Positions 25,443-34,196 of a stretch of DNA of 64,000 bases are shown piece after piece. Under the pieces are notes generated by a model. That model saw only the letters and a program-made list of their open reading frames with translations. It had not been told where the DNA came from and ran no database searches. Positions within the stretch are counted from its first letter, which is position 1; the number at the start of each line of letters is the position of its first letter. The stretch is taken from the NCBI RefSeq assembly GCF_014203235.1, contig NZ_JACHIN010000013.1, positions 1 through 64,000 of the forward strand, written 5' to 3'. The DNA is from Nonomuraea endophytica. Its GTDB lineage: Bacteria; Actinomycetota; Actinomycetes; Streptosporangiales; Streptosporangiaceae. A program made the position numbers and the translations under genes.

Positions 25443-26620
25443 CCGTCGAATTCACGCTGGCCCAGTTGCTCCAGCCACTCACGGTGGAGACCTTCCTGCA
25501 GAAGGTGTGGGGCGTCACGCACTACCACGTCGAACGCGGCCGCGAAGACTACTTCGACAGCCTGTTCGGCCCGGCCGCCGTCGAGGACGTCCTGGAGATC
25601 GTCCGGCCGGAGCCGTCCGCGGTGGTGGTCGTGCGGGAGGACGACCACAGGAGCCCCGACTCCTACCGGTTCGCCGACGGCACCGTCGACCTCGTCCGGA
25701 TCCGCAACGCCTTCGCGGACGGCGACACCATCGTCCTCAACGGTGTCGAGCGTTACGTGCCCGCCATCGCCACGCTGGCCCACGGCCTCGAGGTCGAGCT
25801 GAACTTCGAGACACAGGTCAACGCCTACATCACGCCACCCGGGTCGCGGGGCTTCCTGCCTCATTACGACGACCACGACGTGCTGGTCCTCCAGGTCCGG
25901 GGATCCAAGACCTGGCATGTCCACGGCGACGCGGGCGTACCGCCGCACAAGATGCGACGCCGGGAGAAGGTCGTCGCGTCCGGCCTCCCGGCGCCGGCCG
26001 TCCTGCGGCTCAACGCGGGGGATGTGCTGTACCTCCCGCGCGGCCGCGTCCATGCCGCCACGGCCAACGCCGAGCCGTCCATCCACCTCACCGTCGGGAT
26101 CCACGCACCGACCGTGCTGAAGCTCATCACCGAGGCCCTCGAGTCGCTGAGCTATCGGGACGACCGGGTCCTCGCCCAGCTGCCGCCGCGGCACGTCGAC
26201 GACGTGGGCGTCCGCGCGAGCCTCGACGGCCTCCTGCGCGACATGGCCAGGGCGATCGAGGACCCGGCCGTCATGGCCGAAGGTTTCGGGGCTCTGGGAG
26301 ACGCTCTGGTACGGCGTGGCCGATGCCGGCCCGTCGGGCAGTTGGTCACCAATGCCGTCGAGGCGCCCCGGATCGACGGGCGGACCCGCGTGGTCAAGTA
26401 TCAGCCGCTCTACTCGCGCGTGCTGATGATGGCGGACGGCGTCGCACTGCAGTTCGCGCAGTCGCTGGTGAACGCCGACGCGGACCATCGGGCCGCGATG
26501 CTGTTCCTGTCGGGCAACACCGAGCCGTTCGAGGTACGCGACCTGCCGGAGTTGTCCGAGGCGCAACAGATCGAGCTGGCCCGCACGCTCGTCGTGGACG
26601 GGTTCCTCGTGCGGCTGTGA
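25439..26620 (+). CDS. JmjC/cupin-4-type Fe(II)/2-oxoglutarate oxygenase
   Basis: The 393-residue protein has the fold signature of JmjC (cupin-4, ribosomal-oxygenase-like) hydroxylases. The iron ligands are His142 and Asp144 in LPHYDDHDVLV and His205 in YLPRGRVHAA, and Lys157 in GSKTWHVH may bind 2-oxoglutarate. The C-terminal 150 residues form a helical dimerisation and winged-helix-like region, as in bacterial homologues that hydroxylate protein side chains. Overlap with the radical SAM stop codon shows it belongs to the operon. Its likely role is hydroxylation of the precursor core (Tyr, Asn, Asp or Gln), which is inference. Confidence 0.85.
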   Translation: MTVEFTLAQLLQPLTVETFLQKVWGVTHYHVERGREDYFDSLFGPAAVEDVLEIVRPEPSAVVVVREDDHRSPDSYRFADGTVDLVRIRNAFADGDTIVLNGVERYVPAIATLAHGLEVELNFETQVNAYITPPGSRGFLPHYDDHDVLVLQVRGSKTWHVHGDAGVPPHKMRRREKVVASGLPAPAVLRLNAGDVLYLPRGRVHAATANAEPSIHLTVGIHAPTVLKLITEALESLSYRDDRVLAQLPPRHVDDVGVRASLDGLLRDMARAIEDPAVMAEGFGALGDALVRRGRCRPVGQLVTNAVEAPRIDGRTRVVKYQPLYSRVLMMADGVALQFAQSLVNADADHRAAMLFLSGNTEPFEVRDLPELSEAQQIELARTLVVDGFLVRL

Positions 26621-26740
26621 CCGACAGGTGTCGCGGACGCGGGCGGGCCGGTTGTGTCACCTGGGAACGTTCCTCACCCGGGGTCTTCATGACCGCAGGC
26701 ACCCGCATCCTCAAGGTGCCGCTTCGGGCAGAGCTTTGCC

Positions 26741-29700
26741 TCAACCGGGTGGCGGGCAGGTGCGCAGGTGGGGTGCGTCGGGGAGTCGGCGTCGCCATTC
26801 CGCGGCGGTGAATCCTCGGCCTGCGATGGCGCACGCGGCGTTCAGGAGATCCGAGGGAAGGGCGACCTCCCATACACGCACCGTTTTGTCCTCGGCAGCG
26901 GTGATCAGCCGGGTGCCGTCGGGGGAGAAGGTCGCTGCCGTCACGGTGCCGGTATGGCCGGTGAGCGGTGTCCCGATCGGGGTGCCGGTGCGGGCGTCCC
27001 AGACGCGTACTGCCCCGTTGCCGCCGCTGCTCGCCAGCCGCGTGCCGTCGGGGGAGAAGGCCACTGCCGCCACGGTGCCGGTATGGCCGGTCAGCGGCGT
27101 GCCGATCAAGGTGCCGGTGCGAGTGTCCCAGATCCGCAGTGAGTTGTCCTCGCTGCCAGTGGCCAGCCGGGCGCCGTCGGGGGAGTACGCGATCGATCCG
27201 ACCCAACTGGTGTGGCCGGTCAAGGGTTCGCCGATGGCCGCGCCGGTATGGGCGTTCCAGAGGCGGACGGTTGTGTCTTCGCTGCTGGTGGCCAGCCGCG
27301 TGCCGTCCGGCGAGAAGACCGTCACTCCTACCGGGCCGGTGTGGCCGGTCAAGGGTTGGCCGATGGGGGTGCCGGTGCGGGTGTCCCAGAGGCGCACGGT
27401 TGAGTCCTCGCTGGCGCTGGCCAGCCGCGTGCCGTCCGGCGAGAACGCCACCGACCACACCCAGCCGGTGTGGCCGGTCAGGGGTTTGCCGATGGGCGCG
27501 CCGGTACTGGCGTCCCAGATGCGCACGGTTGTGTCCTCGCTGCCGGTGGCCAGCCGCGTGCCGTCGGGGGAATAGGTCACCGACCACACATGGCCCGTGT
27601 GGCCGGTCAAGGGTTTGCCGATGGGGGTGCCGGTTCGGGCATCCCAGATCCTCCCGGCGCGCTTGCCGCCGGTGGCCAGCCGGGTTCTGTCCGGCGAGAA
27701 CGCCTGTGCCACGATCCGGCCGGTGCGCCTTGCCAGGGAAGTGCTTGTGGAGGTGCCGGTTCGGGTGTCCCAGACGCGGACTGTACGGTCGCCGCTGCCG
27801 CTGGCCAGGTGGATGCCGTCCGGGGAGAACGCCACCGACCACACCTTGCCCGTGTGGTCGGTGAGAGGTTTGCCGATCGGGGCGCCGGTGCGCGCATCCC
27901 AGAGCCGCACGGTGTGGTCGCCACTACCGCTGGCCAGCCGGGTACCATCGCGGGAATACGCTATGGAGCCAACCCAGTCGGTGTGGCCGATCAGAGGTTT
28001 GCCGACCTGGGCGCCGGTGCGGGTGTCCCAGAGGCGCACCGTTGTGTCGTTTCCGGCGGTGGCCAGTCGGGTGCCGTCCGGGGAGTAGGCGATTCCCCAC
28101 ACTCTGCCCGTGTGAGCGGTGATAAGCCTTCCGACCGGGACGCCCGTGCGGGTGTTCCAGATGCGGACGACATTGTCCTCTCCGGCGGTGGCCAGTTGGG
28201 TGCCGTCCGGAGAGTAGGCCACCGCGGTCAGAGGCTTGGTGTGGTCGGTCATGGCGCTGCCGACTTGGGTGCCGGTGCGGGTGTCCCAGAGGCGCACGGT
28301 CGTGTCGTTTCCGGCGGTGGCCAGTCGGGTGCCGTCCGGGGAGTAGGCGATTCCCCACACTCTGCCCGTGTGAGCGGTGATGGGCCTTCCGACCGGGACG
28401 CCGGTGCGGGAGTCGCGGATACGGACCGTCCCGTCACGGCCGGCGGTGGCCAGTCGGCTCCCGCCGGGAGAGTAGGCCATCGCGTCCACCGACTCGGCGT
28501 GCTGTGTTCCGATCAGGGCGCCGGTGCGGGCGTCCCAGACACGCAGGGCCCCGCCTTGGTCGGCGGTTGTCAGCTGGGTGCCATCGGGAGAGTAGGCAAC
28601 CGACCTCACGGTGTCGCCGTGGCCGGTGAGGACGGCACGCTGAGGCCGGCTCAACAGGGCGGTCAGACCAGCCGCGGCCTCGTCGGTCGGCGAGATCGCC
28701 CAAGCGGCGACGGCCAGCCGTGCCGAGGTGACGGGGTCACCAAGGACGGCTTGGCTGTGGGCGGCCGCCTGCCGGGACAGGATCTGCGCACTGCGCCTCG
28801 ACTCGAAAGCGCGCTGCCGGTCGGCCTCACGACCGAAACGAACGGCGGCCAGCGCGGTCATGATCGAAATCACCAGCAGCCCGGCCAGCAGCGCTATCAC
28901 CGTCCGGCTGAGGCGGCGGCCGCGGGCGGCCGCGCGGTCACTGAACAGGAGGAAGGTGCCGACGGCCATGGGCATGCTCATGGCCGGATACCGGCCGGGA
29001 TCGGCCCGCCAGCGGGTGGTTGCATTCCGTGCGTCCTCCAGGCGGGATCCCCGGTACAGGAATGCCGGGTCCCGGCCGCACTCCTCCCATGCCGTGGCGT
29101 CGCGCACGAGCTGGCCGTGAAGAATGCGCTCGGCCTGGTCGTCGGCGAGCCAGGACCGCAGACGTGGCCAGGCACTCAGCAGCAGGTCGTGGGCAAGCTC
29201 GACCATGCCCCCTGAGGGGGCCGCCATGGCGATCATGAGACGGGCACCGGTGAACGCCTCCACCACCTGAAGGACGCGGCCACCATCCGCGGATCGACTC
29301 GTCAGCTCCTTCAGCGGGACGCCCCTGCGGTTGGTCTGACCGTCAGCCCCGGTGATCGTCAGGGCGGTGAGGACGCACCGGGCGATCTGCCGTAGTGGGG
29401 GATCGAGGCGGGCATAGGTGTCCTCTGCGGTGTCGGTGAGCGCGGAGGTGATACCGCCGGCACGGTCGTAGGAGGCGTGAGTCAGCCGGGTGCCTTCGCG
29501 GTTGACCCAAATACGCACCATGGCCATCGACAGCAGAGGCAGCGCGCCCGCCTGCCCCGGCGATCCCGCGCCGCGTACATGGGCAACCAGGTCGTCGACG
29601 ATCTGGCTGGCCAGGCCGTCCTGTACGCGCAGACCGGCGGCCGCAGCCGGTCCGGTGATGACCCGGCGTAGATCCTGTTCGCTCATCGGGGCCAGCACGA

Positions 29701-31060
29701 ACGCCTGTTCCTCCAGCGCGCGGGCCAGGACGGGGTAGGCGGAGCAGCGGTCCAGAAAATCGCCACGTATGGCGGACACCACGACGGGACCGGCTGGTGT
29801 GGCCAGTGCCTCCAGCGCGGCCACGAACTTCTCGACATCGGCCGGCTGATCGCCCTGACCGGCGAGGGTGAACAGCTCCTCGAACTGGTCGACGGCCACG
29901 ACGAGCCGCGCAGTGCCGTCACCCGGCTGGGCCCGGCGGTGGATCTGCTCGGCGGTCAGAACCTGCCGCGCCCGCCGTAGCGCGGCTTCCGCCGGATCGG
30001 CGCGCAGCTCAGCCAGCACCTGGTCAGGGTCTGTGCTGCAACGCACCGCCAGTTGGGTCGCCAGCTCCCGTAGCGGCTGGATGCCGGGAGTGAAGGTGAT
30101 CTGGGGCCAGTTCGCCGTGCCGTACGCGGTGCCGGGCGCGCCCATCGCGGGCAGCAATCCAGCGTGCAGCAGTGAGGATTTGCCCGACCCCGACACCCCG
30201 GTGACGATGATGGGCCCGTTCGCGCTGTGGGTGGCGACCATTCTCAGCAGTCGCGCGGTGTCCTGGCCGCGGCCGTGGAAGACCGCGGCGTGGGCCGATC
30301 CATACGGGGCGAGCCCCTGGTAGGGGCAGCGTCCCTCCCAGAGGGCCGAGCTCGCTGAGCCGGAGCCTAGCGGGCGAAGGGGGTGGGTCAGCTCGGACAG
30401 TTGCTCGTGAACCTCCTCTAACAGGGCCATCTGCCGCTGAGCCTGGGCTCGGTCGAAGCGGTATTCCGCGTCCTTCCACGCGAGGTTCTGCTGGATCTTG
30501 ACGATCGCGGCGTCGAGGTCTTTCAGCAGTGGACCGAACCCGCTCAGCTCGGCGAACCCCGCCGTGAGGTGGCGAAGAAGTTGCGCCTGGCCGCCGGCGA
30601 CAGCCTCGCTGACCACGAGAGAACCGGCGCCGATCCTTTCCAGGACCACCGCCAGTGTCCTGGACAGTTCCTCGGCCTGCTGATCTCGAACCGCCAGCGC
30701 CGCTTCCAGCCGGGCGGCGATCTCCTCGCGCACCTGCTCGGGATCATCCGCTTGTTCCTTTTCCGGGTACGCGCGTGTGCGGGCACGGGCGGCGGCCAAG
30801 GACGCGCCGACGATGTCAGCCAGCACGTTCGCCCCAACCGACCCCACCACGTTCAGACCTGCAGCCAGCGCCATCAGTCCCGGCTCGGCCAACGCCACCG
30901 GAACCAGCGCGCTGGCGCACAGCCCAACGAGCATTCCGCGGGGCCCGGCCCACGCCACGCCCCGCGCCGACAGCCTGGCCGTGTGATGCAACCAGTCGCG
31001 CGCACCGTCGCGGGCGGCGGCGATCTGTTCTTCCGCCCCCAGAGCGGATGGTTCGCTCAT
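26741..31060 (-). CDS. STAND NTPase with transmembrane segments and 14 WD40 repeats
   Basis: The 1439-residue protein starts with a hydrophobic region (about 40-92) that could be a membrane hairpin. A helical segment (about 105-225) and an nSTAND1-type NTPase follow, with Walker A GVSGSGKS at 288-295 and Walker B RLVVAVDQFEEL at about 385-396. A transmembrane span lies at 719-740. The C-terminus (about 811-1398) holds 14 WD40 repeats, enough for two seven-bladed propellers. STAND proteins act as ligand-triggered oligomeric switches in signalling and antiphage defence; the propeller would be the sensor. No toxin-like effector domain is recognisable. It is convergent with the peptide operon and has no close partner on its strand. 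Confidence 0.9.
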   Translation of the reverse strand: MSEPSALGAEEQIAAARDGARDWLHHTARLSARGVAWAGPRGMLVGLCASALVPVALAEPGLMALAAGLNVVGSVGANVLADIVGASLAAARARTRAYPEKEQADDPEQVREEIAARLEAALAVRDQQAEELSRTLAVVLERIGAGSLVVSEAVAGGQAQLLRHLTAGFAELSGFGPLLKDLDAAIVKIQQNLAWKDAEYRFDRAQAQRQMALLEEVHEQLSELTHPLRPLGSGSASSALWEGRCPYQGLAPYGSAHAAVFHGRGQDTARLLRMVATHSANGPIIVTGVSGSGKSSLLHAGLLPAMGAPGTAYGTANWPQITFTPGIQPLRELATQLAVRCSTDPDQVLAELRADPAEAALRRARQVLTAEQIHRRAQPGDGTARLVVAVDQFEELFTLAGQGDQPADVEKFVAALEALATPAGPVVVSAIRGDFLDRCSAYPVLARALEEQAFVLAPMSEQDLRRVITGPAAAAGLRVQDGLASQIVDDLVAHVRGAGSPGQAGALPLLSMAMVRIWVNREGTRLTHASYDRAGGITSALTDTAEDTYARLDPPLRQIARCVLTALTITGADGQTNRRGVPLKELTSRSADGGRVLQVVEAFTGARLMIAMAAPSGGMVELAHDLLLSAWPRLRSWLADDQAERILHGQLVRDATAWEECGRDPAFLYRGSRLEDARNATTRWRADPGRYPAMSMPMAVGTFLLFSDRAAARGRRLSRTVIALLAGLLVISIMTALAAVRFGREADRQRAFESRRSAQILSRQAAAHSQAVLGDPVTSARLAVAAWAISPTDEAAAGLTALLSRPQRAVLTGHGDTVRSVAYSPDGTQLTTADQGGALRVWDARTGALIGTQHAESVDAMAYSPGGSRLATAGRDGTVRIRDSRTGVPVGRPITAHTGRVWGIAYSPDGTRLATAGNDTTVRLWDTRTGTQVGSAMTDHTKPLTAVAYSPDGTQLATAGEDNVVRIWNTRTGVPVGRLITAHTGRVWGIAYSPDGTRLATAGNDTTVRLWDTRTGAQVGKPLIGHTDWVGSIAYSRDGTRLASGSGDHTVRLWDARTGAPIGKPLTDHTGKVWSVAFSPDGIHLASGSGDRTVRVWDTRTGTSTSTSLARRTGRIVAQAFSPDRTRLATGGKRAGRIWDARTGTPIGKPLTGHTGHVWSVTYSPDGTRLATGSEDTTVRIWDASTGAPIGKPLTGHTGWVWSVAFSPDGTRLASASEDSTVRLWDTRTGTPIGQPLTGHTGPVGVTVFSPDGTRLATSSEDTTVRLWNAHTGAAIGEPLTGHTSWVGSIAYSPDGARLATGSEDNSLRIWDTRTGTLIGTPLTGHTGTVAAVAFSPDGTRLASSGGNGAVRVWDARTGTPIGTPLTGHTGTVTAATFSPDGTRLITAAEDKTVRVWEVALPSDLLNAACAIAGRGFTAAEWRRRLPDAPHLRTCPPPG
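26867..28630 (-). repeat. Array of 14 WD40-coding repeats
   Basis: Fourteen repeats of 40-43 codons each carry the pattern SPDGTRLATA ... VRLWDTRTG. Repeats 3 and 5 encode the same 30-residue core and are almost identical at the nucleotide level. The copies near 28020-28130 and 28278-28390 are offset by 258 bp, exactly two 43-codon blades. That indicates recent duplication or gene conversion of a two-blade block. The repeats also cause long spurious open frames on the opposite strand. Confidence 0.9.
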
Positions 31061-31692
31061 CCGCCCCTCCAGGCGCTCACGATGGCAGAACTCACCCTAG
31101 TTACGGGCGGGCATGGGGTCGCGGCAATCGGGGAAACCAGAATCAATCAGCGCAGCCCTCTCTTTCCCGTCTGCCGTACGGTCGTGCCTGTGGGGCTCAA
31201 GAACACGATTCGTCCCCAGCACCGGGGTTCATCGCCTGGTCGGGCGGGGCGTTCCGGGGATCAGCGTTCGTGCTGTTGCCCACAGCCCCACCGCGGCATC
31301 GGTCAGCTGAGCCCATCCCAAGCTGAAACCTGACCGCCATCGCCAGTTGACCTGGCCAGCCATCGGGTCCACCGCAGAGCCATCCTTGGTGGCCTCATCA
31401 ACAAGAACCAGATCGCCAACTGAAGCCACCAAGAACCAGCAGGCCAGACACCAAACCCTATTTTGAGCCCCATACGGTCAGGCACGGAATCCGAACGCCA
31501 AAAGCTATATGCACCCAACTGAGGGTAAGCCGCTCAGTGGGTTCCTTAAAGGTATGATGGATCTTAGCAAAGTGCTTGGCGCTCTCGGTGGTCTTACTTA
31601 CTTCTTTGACGTAATGCGGCGGTGTTGCCCGCCGGATAGTCCGACCTAGATGATCAGTTCAAGCAGAATCCAACACAACTTTGGAGGTCTCA
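31061..31692. other. Intergenic region of lower GC between the STAND gene and a small gene
   Basis: About 630 bp separate the divergent STAND gene and the small rightward gene. From about 31350 the DNA is clearly richer in A/T than its surroundings. A minus-strand frame at 31229-31432 reads GDLVLVDEATKDGSAVDPMA and VNWRWRSGFSLGWAQLTDAA, which looks protein-like but lacks a recognisable family or start and may be a gene remnant. I see no tRNA, attachment-site repeat or transposase. Confidence 0.4.
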
Positions 31693-32073
31693 GTGGAACG
31701 TCCAGACCTTGATAAGCTCATCACCTTCGAAGAGCTGGTATCGCGAACACGCGAGATCATATTGACCTCGATTCCCGTCGTGCAAGAAGCCGTCCTGGCG
31801 ATGGAAGAATCAATGCTCGCCGACGAGAAGACTCCAACTGAAGCTGACTACATCTACGAGGTTGCCGTCAAATCCTTCGAGAGCTTCGTCGAGAACGGAG
31901 ACGATGAAACGATCGCGGCGTTCCTCCGAATGAGTGAGCGGCTTCTTGAGTTGGAAAGTGGACTTGTCACTGAAGATGTGGACGTCTATATCGCGGGCAA
32001 TCTGCGCAGGAATCACCCGTACCTCATCAGACAAGCCGGTCCACGCTTGCAGGCGCTTGCCGCAGATCGCTGA
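31693..32073 (+). CDS. Small acidic helical protein of unknown function, lower GC
   Basis: The 126-residue protein starts at GTG with GGAGG five bases upstream. It is acidic and mostly helical: PDLDKLITFEELVSRTRE, then a central SFESFVENGDDETIAAFLRM and a terminal NLRRNHPYLIRQAGPRLQAL. The pattern resembles the DUF7674-like group of small proteins sometimes found as immunity or accessory genes, but I hold that loosely. Codons use more A and T at third positions than neighbouring genes, suggesting separate acquisition together with the A/T-rich DNA upstream. Confidence 0.65.
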   Translation: MERPDLDKLITFEELVSRTREIILTSIPVVQEAVLAMEESMLADEKTPTEADYIYEVAVKSFESFVENGDDETIAAFLRMSERLLELESGLVTEDVDVYIAGNLRRNHPYLIRQAGPRLQALAADR

Positions 32074-32159
32074 CACCACCTGCCCGCCGCCGAGAACGCT
32101 GTCTAACGAGCACGACCTCCTGGCATGCAGCTCAGTTGTAGCGACGTCAGCGTGAAGAC

Positions 32160-32360
32160 GATGACGACGCTGACCGACCGTGCCAACCTCGCCTCCTGGA
32201 CGGGGGCCTGGCAGGGACTGTAGTGGCCGCCCAGGACATGTACACCGGACTGCTGCCCGTCCGCGAACGCGCGTCCGCTCCCGAACACCCCAGCACGCTA
32301 ACCGCCCGCGCCAACCTCGCCTACTGGAGTGATGAGGCTGAGGCTCGGAGGCTTCATTAA
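32160..32360 (+). pseudogene. Fragment of a tetratricopeptide-repeat (NB-ARC/TPR-type) gene
   Basis: Short plus-strand frames read LTDRANLASWTG and then, in another frame, DMYTGLLPVRERASAPEHPS and LTARANLAYWSDEAEA. These match the repeat unit of actinobacterial TPR proteins (TARANLAYWTGEAGD ... LLPVRER ... GPEHPDTL). Stops and small indels break the frame near 32220, and both ends are missing. It is a decayed fragment, not a gene. Confidence 0.65.
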
Positions 32361-32486
32361 GCGATCGCCATATGACGATGATCATGGAGTGGTGCCGACC
32401 TGGGGCGGAGATCTTCAAACCCGCTTCAACAACCGCGTGTCTTCAACAATCCTTGAGACCGTTTGTTGAGAGAACTCGGGGGCGAC

Positions 32487-33110
32487 GAGCACTCCCCTGG
32501 ACCTGCCCGACGACCTCCTGGCAGCCTTCCCCGCCCCCCGGTCCGAGATCCGCATCGGCTACGCCCGCGTCTTCACCCGCGGCCAAAGCCTCGACCGCCA
32601 GATCGACGCCCTGCAGCCGGTCGGCTGTCGGCGTGTGTTCGCCGACAAGAAATCCGGCAAGAACGCACTCAGGCCCGAGCTGCAGGCCTGCCACGCCTTC
32701 CTCACCCCCGGCGACACCCTCATCGTCCCCGAACTCGCCCGCTACGGCCGCTCCCTGCACGACCTGACCTCCGCAAACGCGAGATCGGCTTCACCAGCCT
32801 GCATGAAAACCTCGACGCCACCACCCCAGGCGGAAGGGCTCGTCTTCCACGTCTTCGCCGCCCTGGCCGAGTTCATCCGCGAACTCATCATCGCCGGCAC
32901 CCACGAAGGCCTGCCCGCCGCACGAGCGCGCGGCCGCGTTGGCGGCCGCCCCACCGTGGTCGACGCCGAACTCCTCAAAGCCGCTCGCGACCTGCTGCCG
33001 GACCAGGGCCCATCGGTCACCTCGATCGCCAAGCTGCTCGGAGTAAGCGTGGGCCCCCTGTACAACCACATCCCCGACCTCCAAGAAAACTCCGCGCGGC
33101 ACCGCAAGGA
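32487..33110 (+). pseudogene. Serine recombinase/resolvase pseudogene
   Basis: The frame beginning near 32487 encodes a resolvase N-terminus (RIGYARVFTRGQSLDRQIDA, VFADKKSGKNALRPEL, TLIVPELARYGRSLHDL). At about 32770 the similarity jumps to a second frame (LRKREIGFTSLHENLDATTP) and returns near 32835 (LVFHVFAALAEFIRELIIAG). It ends with a helix-turn-helix tail (SVTSIAKLLGVSVGPLYNHI). So a small deletion plus a compensating shift disrupts the catalytic-domain helices. No start codon is present upstream. The catalytic Ser in the first motif also appears replaced (ARVFTRG where ARVSTRG is usual). It is a dead mobile-element resolvase. Confidence 0.8.
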
Positions 33111-33139
33111 TCTGCCACCTGAAGCATCTGGCAACCCCC

Positions 33140-33330
33140 GCTCACCCATCACGCATGCGACGATCATCGGCCAGGTTGCCCAGGGCGACATCCCGGCTGT
33201 AGTCGTCACCAAACGACTCGAAGATGGTGGCGGCCTGCTCGTGCGCGGTGATCGCTTCGTCGAAGCGCCGCTCCTGCTGCAGCGCGTTGCCGAGGTTGTT
33301 CAACGCCCTGCCGGTCACCGACCTCCCGGA
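33140..33330 (-). pseudogene. Second TPR gene fragment
   Basis: On the minus strand the frame reads LGNALQQERRFDEAITAHEQ then ATIFESFGDDYSRDVALGNL, one and a half canonical tetratricopeptide repeats. The preceding helix (FREVGDRQGVE) is in a different frame. Both ends are missing. It resembles the C-terminal repeats of NB-ARC/TPR regulators and may come from the same kind of source gene as the fragment at 32160-32360, though on the opposite strand. Confidence 0.6.
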
Positions 33331-33440
33331 ACGCTGGCACCATCCCCGTCACGGCCGCGAGACACGGCCAGCTGAACGTGACCACCCCGCCCGATACCTC
33401 AGACACCGCGACGCGGATCGACGAACTGGAGGTCTACGCG

Positions 33441-33472
33441 TGACAACCTGACAACCTGACAACCTGACGACC
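33441..33472. repeat. Four tandem copies of an octamer, TGACRACC
   Basis: TGACAACC occurs three times head to tail (33441-33464), followed by TGACGACC (33465-33472). The array sits immediately before a strong hairpin, at the border of the decayed zone. It may be replication slippage or the edge of an inserted element. Confidence 0.85.
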
Positions 33473-33476
33473 TGAT

Positions 33477-33512
33477 GGCGTGGGTACGGCGTGCGCGCGC
33501 CGTACCCACGCC
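33477..33512 (-). terminator. Strong 15-bp hairpin downstream of the 202-residue gene
   Basis: GGCGTGGGTACGGCG (33477-33491) and CGCCGTACCCACGCC (33498-33512) form a perfect 15-bp stem with a 6-base loop. It lies 13 bp past the stop of the leftward gene at 33526. No U-tract follows, but high-GC actinomycetes often use such hairpins. It could also act on transcripts from the left. Confidence 0.7.
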
Positions 33513-33525
33513 GTCCGGTGTTTCG

Positions 33526-34134
33526 TCAGGCTTCCCAGGAGCCGTCGGGGACGCGGTAGAAGGCGCGCATCGCCGTCCACCATTCCCGGTCGGTGAAGCA
33601 GCCGGTGATGCGGCCCACCATGCCCGCCATGAGGTGCAGGTCCCGCTTCAGGTCTCGGGTGTGCCCGAGTTCCAGTCCGGCTGTGAGCGGCAGGTACTCG
33701 GGCAGATCCATCTCGCCGCCTTCGTCGTAGGGCGGGGTGACGTCGCCGAGGTGTTCTCCGTCGTTGTAGAGGTTGAGGGGGTCGAGCTCGCCGAGTTCCT
33801 CGCGGGAGAAGATCTCGAAGATCCGCCGCTTTCCGAGGTTCAGGATGGCGGGGTGGTACGGGTGCAGGCCGAAGGCGAACACATGGGTCCAGCCGGGGGA
33901 GTGTGGGCCGATCCACGCGGCGGTTCGTTCCGGGATGGCGCCGTACACGGCTAAGGCGGCTTCGAGGTCGCAGTCCTGGCGGGAGTCCGGGTTCACCCGG
34001 AGCAGGCGGGACACCTCTTCGGGGTCGTCGCTCTCGACCCAGAGGCCGTGGAGGCCGTTGTGGAGTCCGTGCCCGTATTCGACCAGCAGATCCCATTGGT
34101 TCTCCGCGGGCAGCGCCTGCTCGGGGTGCGTCAT
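33526..34134 (-). CDS. Cytosolic protein of unknown function
   Basis: The 202-residue protein has no signal peptide or membrane span. It contains LLVEYGHGLHNGLHGLWVES near the start, a central AAWIGPHSPGWTHVFAFGLH, and LTAGLELGHTRDLKRDLHLM towards the end. Its many Trp, Gly and acidic residues give it the look of SMI1/KNR4-like or DUF6461-like immunity-type proteins, but I cannot assign it. The ATG is 61 bp downstream of the broken DNase gene on the same strand. If it is an immunity protein, the NucA/NucB nuclease next to it would be the toxin; that link is speculative. Confidence 0.75.
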   Translation of the reverse strand: MTHPEQALPAENQWDLLVEYGHGLHNGLHGLWVESDDPEEVSRLLRVNPDSRQDCDLEAALAVYGAIPERTAAWIGPHSPGWTHVFAFGLHPYHPAILNLGKRRIFEIFSREELGELDPLNLYNDGEHLGDVTPPYDEGGEMDLPEYLPLTAGLELGHTRDLKRDLHLMAGMVGRITGCFTDREWWTAMRAFYRVPDGSWEA

Positions 34135-34196
34135 TGTCGCGTCCTCACATCTGGTGGCAGCCGGAGCCGCCCGGGGCGGCCCCGGCTTTTCGCCGC

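Noticed and set aside
26394..29215. Long open frames on both strands over the WD40 region, up to 581 codons
   Set aside because: They are shadows of a repetitive high-GC gene; translations are Arg/Gly/His-rich, with no ribosome sites or known domains, while the STAND/WD40 frame has clear motifs.
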